A program made the translations under genes and the position numbers. Below, one piece after another: positions 6,544 through 10,638 of a DNA stretch of 10,638 bases; position 1 is the first letter of the stretch; each line of letters opens with the position of its first letter. This DNA comes from Deltaproteobacteria bacterium (GTDB lineage: Bacteria > Desulfobacterota_C > Deferrisomatia > Deferrisomatales > JACRMM01). Below the pieces are notes generated by a model. That model did no database searches. It saw only the letters and a list, made by a program, of their open reading frames with translations, and had not been told where the DNA came from. The stretch is from assembly GCA_016218905.1 (NCBI GenBank), contig JACRCS010000010.1, positions 1-10,638 on the forward strand. The letters run 5' to 3'.

Positions 6544-6685
6544 ACGGCGGGTCAGGCGGCATGCCCAGCGCCGCCAGGTTCCTGGACAAGCGGAGGACCT
6601 CGGGACGGACGTACTGCTCACGCTCGTCCTTCACCGTCTCGGTCTTCCGGGGAGAACGATCGTCTTCCCGCTCGCTATCCTTCAT
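6533..6685 (-). CDS. Candidate RiPP precursor peptide (50 residues)
   Basis: This short gene lies between the PqqD-like and peptidase genes. An excellent SD, GGAGGAG (6691-6697), sits 5 nt before ATG 6683-6685. The peptide has a very charged N-terminal half (residues 1-24, rich in D, E, K and R), then YVRPEVLRLSRNLAALG (25-41), which resembles the conserved Y-x2-P-x-L-like segment in small precursors encoded beside PqqD-type proteins. It ends in a Pro-rich tail MPPDPPYGP. The likely reading is leader plus recognition helix plus short core. The tail has no Cys, Ser or Thr, so thioether, lanthionine or azoline chemistry cannot act there; possible sites are Tyr48, Asp45, the prolines or the C-terminus. 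Ser11 and Ser34 are the only serines besides Ser4. The last codons overlap the peptidase start. Precursor status is inference from size, position and motif. Confidence 0.75.
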   Translation of the reverse strand: MKDSEREDDRSPRKTETVKDEREQYVRPEVLRLSRNLAALGMPPDPPYGP

Positions 6686-6725
6686 CGATGCTCCTCCACG
6701 GTTTTCGTTGGCCGGCGTCGATCCG

Positions 6726-7007
6726 TCAGCGCAAATCGAACCCGACGAAACCGTCCTGCACCAGCGTGTCCACGAACTCCTTCGTCTCCTCCAGGGCCGT
6801 CCCGGGAACACCCGCGTAGGTCTCCCGGAGCTCGGCGGCGATCTGCTCGAGACCGCGCGTGCCGTCGAGGCGCTTCCAGATCGCCACGCCGACGCGGTTG
6901 ATCCCCACGGCGTTGCCCGAGTCGGCGTCGAAGAGCAGCGCCATGTCGTCGAACTCCTCCCGGAGGAGGACCGACGGGTTCGCTACCGGCCGCCCTGCCG
7001 CTGCCAT
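6726..7007 (-). CDS. PqqD-family peptide chaperone (RRE), resembles ScmD
   Basis: The 93-residue protein matches the PqqD fold in length and pattern: a strand with NPSVLLREEFDD (10-21), ALLFDADSGNAVGINRVGVAIWKRLDG (23-49), then helices EQIAAELRETY and ETKEFVDTLVQDGFVGF. The DADSGNAVGIN-VG-IW segment is the most diagnostic. Such proteins are RiPP recognition elements that bind the precursor leader and hand it to modifying enzymes in the cytoplasm. The wording is closest to ScmD of the SynChlorMet cassette, from memory. The ATG at 7005-7007 has AAGAAGG 4 nt upstream and overlaps the end of the preceding FN3-protein gene by 25 bp. The precursor gene follows after 40 bp. PqqD itself is unlikely, as no other pqq gene is present. 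Confidence 0.92.
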   Translation of the reverse strand: MAAAGRPVANPSVLLREEFDDMALLFDADSGNAVGINRVGVAIWKRLDGTRGLEQIAAELRETYAGVPGTALEETKEFVDTLVQDGFVGFDLR

Positions 7008-7804
7008 CTCGCCTTCTTGCTCGGGGTGACGCCGTTCGACGCCCCCGACGGCTCGCTCGGGCCGACCGCGTTCTCCGCCCGGACCGTGAAGGTGTAAGTC
7101 TTGCCGTTCTTCAGGCCGGTCACGACGACCGGGCTTGCGAGGCCCGTGGCGACGACACCGCCGGGCTTCGACGTAACCACATACTGCAGGATCGGGCTTC
7201 CGCCGTCGAAGACTGGCACGGAGAAGCTCACGGAGGCGCTCTTGTCGCCGGCGGTCGCGGTGCCGATGGCCGGCGCCTCCGGCGCTTCCGAAGCCCTCGT
7301 CACGACGATCCTGAACGACATGGCCGCATCGGGAGCCGTCACCGCGAACGGGAAGGCGCCCGCCGACAGGCTGGCGGTGGCCGCCGTCTGGAGGTCCTCG
7401 ACGCCCAGCTGGAACCCGGCGGGGACGACGGAGTCCTCGAGCAGCCGGAGGGACAGTTCCGTGCCGGCCGGCAGGTTCGTGGTGACGGTCAGCAGCCAGG
7501 CTTGCTCGGCCTTGAGCGACCGGATGTCGAACTCGAGCTCGTTCTTCGGGTAGCCGAGCTCGGGGTGGGGGATGGCGACCACGAGATAGGTGCTGCCCAT
7601 CCCCGCGCCGATGGAGGGCGTGTCGAGCGTGTTGTCGTAGCCGTCCGTCGCCCCGAGCCGCTCGCCGATGACCACCGTGTCGGCCAGCCCGCCCGGGCCG
7701 GTGACGCCGATGCCCGCCTTCAATGCCGCCGGAAGGGCAAGGGCGCTCGAGGCGAAGCCCGCCACGGAAAGGAGCGCCGCGCCCAGGAACGCGATCTTCT
7801 TCAT
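6983..7804 (-). CDS. Secreted protein with C-terminal fibronectin type III domain
   Basis: The 273-residue protein starts with a clear signal peptide (MKK, hydrophobic core about 4-20, cleavage near ALA at 21-23). A novel beta-rich domain follows (about 30-170) containing ERLGATDGYDNTLDTPS, a DGYD pattern seen in secreted multi-domain proteins of environmental bacteria. The C-terminal part (about 177-262) is a standard FN3 domain: PEAPAIGTATAGDKSASVSF, LQYVVTS, GLKNGKTYTFTVRAENAVG. A short basic tail (KKARWQRQGGR) ends the protein. ATG 7802-7804 has GGGGAGG (7812-7818) 7 nt upstream; an in-frame upstream ATG would add non-signal sequence. It lies 29 bp after the G8/FN3 gene and overlaps the PqqD-like gene by 25 bp, so all are likely one transcript. 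No enzyme motif is visible; a binding or surface role is inferred. Confidence 0.88.
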   Translation of the reverse strand: MKKIAFLGAALLSVAGFASSALALPAALKAGIGVTGPGGLADTVVIGERLGATDGYDNTLDTPSIGAGMGSTYLVVAIPHPELGYPKNELEFDIRSLKAEQAWLLTVTTNLPAGTELSLRLLEDSVVPAGFQLGVEDLQTAATASLSAGAFPFAVTAPDAAMSFRIVVTRASEAPEAPAIGTATAGDKSASVSFSVPVFDGGSPILQYVVTSKPGGVVATGLASPVVVTGLKNGKTYTFTVRAENAVGPSEPSGASNGVTPSKKARWQRQGGR

Positions 7805-7833
7805 GCTCGTGCCTCCCCGACTTTGCACGTTCG

Positions 7834-9285
7834 TCATTGAATGATCAGCTTGTAGCTCGAGGCGTTGTTGAGATAGACCCAGTACCCTTTCCACGGCTCG
7901 ACGAGGGTGGCGGAGGTGATCTGCCAGGAAGTGTAGCCCGCCGCCGTCGGGTTGTACCAGTAGAGGCCGTTGAGGATGGTGCCGTTGCCGACGGCCGTGG
8001 AGAGGGGCACGGCGTTACCGGGGATGTCGGTGGCGAGATACACGCTCCATTCCGCATCGATACCGGTCATGTTCGTGAGCGTCGGGTTGGAGATCAGGTT
8101 CCATCCCGGCAGCAGCGTGACGGTGGCCGAGGAGACGGTCGACCCGGATCCGTTCAGCACCGTGGTGTTGAGCTTCAGGTTCGACATCTGACCGGTGCCC
8201 GTGGTGGGGCTGGCGATGACTGCCCAGGTGCCGGCGAGGCTCTGGCCGCCGGAGGTCCATCCCCAGAGGTTCCGGCCCAGGCTGCTGTAGCTGCAGCCGT
8301 CGTAGGGGCAGCCGATCGTGTTCCAGCCGATGGCGAGGGCGGTCCGGCCCTCCTTGACGATCTTGGCGGATTCGGGCGGGTTCAGGATGTCGTTGTACAG
8401 AGCCGTCACGGTCCAGTAGTAGTTCGTGTTCGAAAGCGTGCCCTCGCCGGCGCTGAAGACATAAGACAAGGTCGCGCTGTTGAGCGTAGCGATGGGGTCT
8501 CCCCACGTGAAGCCATCGGTCGAACGGTAGACGATGTAGTTGAGAACGGTGTTCGTCGCCCCGCTCGGCGCCAGCCAGCTGAGAGTCGGGCCGTTCACGT
8601 TCATGCTCGACAGGGCGATGCTCGCGGGCGGGGGGTTGGTGATGCTGCCACCGCCGAAGACATCGTAACTCGCCGTGCCCTTGACCCACAGGTCTCCGGT
8701 GATGACCACGCCGCTCGGGAGCGTCTTTATCCCCGACCCCGAGAGAATGAGGTTTGCGTAGGGCTGGTTCAGCAAGGGCACCGCCTGAGCCCCGGCCCCG
8801 TAGTATTCGAAGGTGCTCTGTGAGTCGACGATCCAGACGATGTTGCTGTTCACCGTGCCGCCGATGTCAAAACGCACGACGCTCCCTGGCCAGGTGACCG
8901 GGAACCTGAAGGTGCCGGCGGTGACGGCATCAGCCACCTTGCTATCGAGGGTGCCCTTGACGTTAAGTGTAGCTCCCCCGGCGTTCAGGTTGATTTGGCC
9001 GGTCCCCGATATGACCAGCGTGGCGCCCTCGTTGACCTGCGTGGCGGCTGTCCTGGTCTGCGTGCCGCTGCTCAGCGTGACCGTGTGCGGGCTGACGACG
9101 ATGACGCTATCGCTGCCGATTGGGGCGTGATTACAATCCCACGTGCCGCCGGTGCCCCAATCGCCAGTCGCGATGCTGGCACAAGTCACCGCCAAGGCCG
9201 GAGAAGCAACCAGCATCGAGGAAAGCAAACCCAAGAATGCCGCACAAACCAACGTTCCCATCATTCGAGCAGAGCGTATCTTCAT
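7834..9285 (-). CDS. Large secreted beta-rich protein: G8-like repeats, FN3, GWN-type C-terminal domain
   Basis: The 483-residue protein has a signal peptide (likely cleavage after PALA at residue 32). The region about 38-215 looks like a G8-type or beta-helix domain: GDWGTGGTWDCNHAPIGSDS, then stacked strands with V/T/G repeats such as NEGATLVISGTGQINLNAGG. Residues about 219-305 form an FN3 domain (LSWLAPSGATNTVLNYIVYR to YYWTVTALYN). The C-terminal 165 residues hold two related units, IGWNTIGCP (319-327) and LPGWNLISNP (392-401), ending in PWKGYWVYLNN, a pattern common at the end of large secreted proteins of delta-proteobacteria-like groups. ATG 9283-9285 follows an AG-rich SD region (GGGAGAAGGG). 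It is the first gene of the cassette transcript. It is probably a cell-surface or matrix protein, perhaps carbohydrate binding; this is inference. Confidence 0.85.
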   Translation of the reverse strand: MKIRSARMMGTLVCAAFLGLLSSMLVASPALAVTCASIATGDWGTGGTWDCNHAPIGSDSVIVVSPHTVTLSSGTQTRTAATQVNEGATLVISGTGQINLNAGGATLNVKGTLDSKVADAVTAGTFRFPVTWPGSVVRFDIGGTVNSNIVWIVDSQSTFEYYGAGAQAVPLLNQPYANLILSGSGIKTLPSGVVITGDLWVKGTASYDVFGGGSITNPPPASIALSSMNVNGPTLSWLAPSGATNTVLNYIVYRSTDGFTWGDPIATLNSATLSYVFSAGEGTLSNTNYYWTVTALYNDILNPPESAKIVKEGRTALAIGWNTIGCPYDGCSYSSLGRNLWGWTSGGQSLAGTWAVIASPTTGTGQMSNLKLNTTVLNGSGSTVSSATVTLLPGWNLISNPTLTNMTGIDAEWSVYLATDIPGNAVPLSTAVGNGTILNGLYWYNPTAAGYTSWQITSATLVEPWKGYWVYLNNASSYKLIIQ

Positions 9286-9329
9286 TTCCCTTCTCCCTCG
9301 AAAGCCTCGAAAAATGCCCTGTCGTTCAT
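9282..9329 (-). CDS. Possible 15-codon leader ORF overlapping the next start (ATGA)
   Basis: A short reading frame (ATG at 9327-9329, MNDRAFFEAFEGEGK) ends in a TGA that overlaps the ATG of the large secreted protein as ATGA. GGTGG lies immediately upstream of its start, which is too close for an ideal SD. The same frame stays open upstream to a TTG at 9482. It could couple translation or be chance; there is no homology to lean on. Confidence 0.25.
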   Translation of the reverse strand: MNDRAFFEAFEGEGK

Positions 9330-9446
9330 TCCACCGTACCGCACTGTCTCTCGGCACCATACACCGCTCATACCGCCCATCCGGAGGCAGGTTGCCTCGT
9401 CGGTCTCCCCACCTGCATCAGGCCCCACGTCAACCTGTGCGTGGAG
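9286..9446 (-). promoter_or_regulatory. Structured 5' leader of the peptide-cassette transcript
   Basis: About 160 nt lie between the predicted start of transcription and the first cassette gene. Two hairpins are visible: arms CCACG/CGTGG at 9425-9444, and a perfect 6-bp stem GAGGCA/TGCCTC with a 3-nt loop at 9384-9398. The segment after the second hairpin is rich in GGTA/GCGGT motifs. It may be a cis-regulatory RNA. Comparison with known riboswitches did not give a convincing match. Confidence 0.4.
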
Positions 9447-9452
9447 TTGTCG

Positions 9453-9482
9453 ATAATATATATGAAATTCAATGACAATCAA
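9453..9482 (-). promoter_or_regulatory. AT-rich promoter for the secreted-protein/PqqD/peptide operon
   Basis: On the minus strand, TTGATT (9477-9482) is followed after 16 nt by TATATT (9455-9460) or after 18 nt by TATTAT (9453-9458). The surrounding 30 bp are clearly AT-rich within a GC-rich window. The expected transcription start is near 9446. No terminator is seen after the upstream nucleotidyltransferase gene, so read-through from it is also possible. Confidence 0.55.
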
Positions 9483-9498
9483 GAGAATTGCTGGCGCA

Positions 9499-10509
9499 TC
9501 ACCGCCGTCCCCGCACCACCCAGGACCACGCCAGCCTCACCGGCCGGACGACGAGATACAGGGACGAGAGGCGCGGCGGCAGGCGGACGAACGCCAGGTC
9601 GTTGAGGTTGGGGGTGAAGAGCAACCGTCCCAGCCAGCGAATCCGTCCGCCGGGCGTGTCCCAGGCGTGCCGGCGCATGAGGGTCGCCCGAAGGCCCCGG
9701 CGCTCCTTCTCGCGGGTGTCGAGTTCCCGGTGAAGCGCCTCCGCCACGCCCCGCGCCCGGTCGTCCCGCCCCAGCGCCTCGAGCACCGCAGCGGGGAACT
9801 CCGCCCCGGACCGGAGCCGCGCCAGGGCGACGGCGACGAGCACCAGGCGCAGGCACCCCCGCGCCCGCGCCTCCTCCATCACCTGGCACCAGACCTCCGC
9901 GGTCGCGCGGGCGGCGGCATACCGCGCGAAGTCGTCCACGAGGTAGCTCGAGCACCAGGCGTGCTTCATGCCGTGCAGGGCCAGGTAGACGACCGTGTCG
10001 ACCGGGCCGAGCGTGCGAACGGGTACGCCGACGAGGTCGACCGTCTCGGCCCGCTCCCAGGCCCGCGCGTCGTCGAGGACGGGGGCCATGTCCGCGTGCG
10101 CCAGCGCCAGGTGGACATCGACGAAGAGCTTTTTCCCCGGGAAGTTGAAGACGAACTCCGTCGCCAGGAGCGGGGCGTACGCCGCGATGTTCTCCGTCAG
10201 GTGCGGCGGGATCTCGCGACTACAGCGGAAGCCCCGCTCCTCGAGGATCTCGCGCAGCGGCGCCAGCCCCCCCGGCCGGACCAGCAGGTCGACGTCGAGG
10301 TAATCCCGTGCGTCGGGCGCCCCGTAGGCAATCGCCGCCAGGGCCGGCCCCTTGAGAAGCAGGACCTCCACCCCCCGCCGGGAGGCTTCGGTGACGACGT
10401 GCCGCGCCTCGCTCAGGTGGTCGAGGCGCCGAAGGACCCCCGATGCATCCTCCGACAGGCGGGCGGCGGCGGCGCGGCGGGGCTCCTCGCCCGGGGGATC
10501 CGGTCGCAT
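9499..10509 (-). CDS. NTP_transf_5-type nucleotidyltransferase-like protein
   Basis: The 336-residue protein has the uncharacterised nucleotidyltransferase (NTP_transf_5) pattern near its N-terminus: VEVLLLKGPALAAIAYG (about 48-64), then DARDYLDVDLLV (66-77), where Asp72 and Asp74 would be the metal-binding pair, and a later FVDVHLAL (about 132-139) giving the third Asp. The rest is helical, with an Arg-rich C-terminus. The family is common in RiPP clusters beside PqqD-like and HPr-kinase-like genes, where it is suspected to nucleotidylate or otherwise tailor peptides or carriers. ATG 10507-10509 shares its A with the TGA of the upstream gene (TGATG); GTG 10510-10512 is an alternative. No good SD is present, so translation is probably coupled. 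A 213-bp gap with its own promoter separates it from the cassette. Confidence 0.85.
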   Translation of the reverse strand: MRPDPPGEEPRRAAAARLSEDASGVLRRLDHLSEARHVVTEASRRGVEVLLLKGPALAAIAYGAPDARDYLDVDLLVRPGGLAPLREILEERGFRCSREIPPHLTENIAAYAPLLATEFVFNFPGKKLFVDVHLALAHADMAPVLDDARAWERAETVDLVGVPVRTLGPVDTVVYLALHGMKHAWCSSYLVDDFARYAAARATAEVWCQVMEEARARGCLRLVLVAVALARLRSGAEFPAAVLEALGRDDRARGVAEALHRELDTREKERRGLRATLMRRHAWDTPGGRIRWLGRLLFTPNLNDLAFVRLPPRLSSLYLVVRPVRLAWSWVVRGRR

Positions 10510-10638
10510 CACGAATAGGTGATCGCCACCTCGTACACGACGACCGGGTGAACGACCACCGGCTTGTTGTGGTCGCAGCTGTACTTGCCCTTGGCCGTCT
10601 TCGCGCGGTTCCCGATCATCCCGTGGATGAAGGGCGTC
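10509..10638 (-). CDS. C-terminal end of an unknown protein (5' truncated)
   Basis: An open frame enters from the right edge and gives 42 residues ending VVVHPVVVYEVAITYS, with TGA at 10509-10511 overlapping the nucleotidyltransferase start (TGATG). The visible part has HGMIGNRAKTAKGKY, one Cys and alternating hydrophobic residues that suggest a terminal beta strand. The family is not recognised. Tight overlap suggests it is in the same operon and so may be part of the peptide system. Confidence 0.6.
   Translation of the reverse strand, partial: TPFIHGMIGNRAKTAKGKYSCDHNKPVVVHPVVVYEVAITYS

Noticed and set aside
6726..7007. True pqqD of PQQ biosynthesis
   Set aside because: No pqqA, B, C or E nearby, and the precursor peptide lacks the Glu-x3-Tyr motif of PqqA.
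9300..9446. GEMM (c-di-GMP-I) riboswitch or cobalamin riboswitch
   Set aside because: Only scattered similarity: the GCAAACC and GGACGCAAAGCC blocks of GEMM are missing, and only the ACCTGCC part of a B12 box is present. Kept only as a structured leader.
5051..10509. Lasso-peptide biosynthetic cluster
   Set aside because: Kinase-like and nucleotidyltransferase-like genes occur in lasso clusters, but no asparagine-synthase-like cyclase or transglutaminase-like B2 protease is present and the peptide lacks a typical Gly-1 ... Asp/Glu-7-9 core.
9472..10518. 348-codon plus-strand frame opposite the nucleotidyltransferase gene
   Set aside because: Arg/Pro/Gly-rich shadow caused by high GC; the minus-strand protein has the LKG and DVD motifs.

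Overview
The window is GC-rich throughout and densely coded, with typical bacterial Shine-Dalgarno sites and many overlapping stop/start junctions. A lipobox lipoprotein, an M23-type domain, a PilZ protein and several signal-peptide proteins with Ig/FN3-like domains suggest a Gram-negative, high-GC environmental lineage (Acidobacteriota, Myxococcota or Desulfobacterota-like). This is inference; no taxonomic marker is present.

Left part (1-5056): the 3' end of an unknown Cys-rich-tailed protein; a convergent PilZ gene; a cold-shock protein gene with a near-consensus promoter, a long 5' leader and a strong terminator; a secreted Ig/FN3-like protein on the minus strand; and then, on the plus strand, a small membrane protein, an M23-like lipoprotein and a complete ABC exporter half-transporter. 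The PilZ and csp promoters are divergent and lie within about 90 bp.

Right part (5051-10638, all minus strand): a cassette that looks like a ribosomally made, modified peptide (RiPP) system. In transcription order it holds the end of an unknown gene, an NTP_transf_5-type nucleotidyltransferase, an AT-rich promoter with a structured leader of about 160 nt, a large secreted beta-rich protein (G8-like repeats, FN3, GWN-type C-terminal domain), a second secreted FN3 protein, a PqqD-like peptide-binding protein, a 50-residue candidate precursor peptide, a soluble S26B-like Ser/His peptidase and an HPr-kinase-like protein. The last five genes are overlapping or closely spaced. The PqqD-like and kinase-like members resemble ScmD and ScmC of the 'SynChlorMet' cassettes, but no radical SAM enzyme, macrolactam synthetase or other core-modifying enzyme is in the window.

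Working model (inference): the PqqD-like protein presents the precursor to the kinase-like and nucleotidyltransferase-like proteins, the S26-like protein cleaves it, and the ABC exporter encoded convergently next door (its stop abuts the kinase stop) may export the product. The co-transcribed secreted proteins could be partners or substrates. Every gap between genes is shorter than 300 bp.
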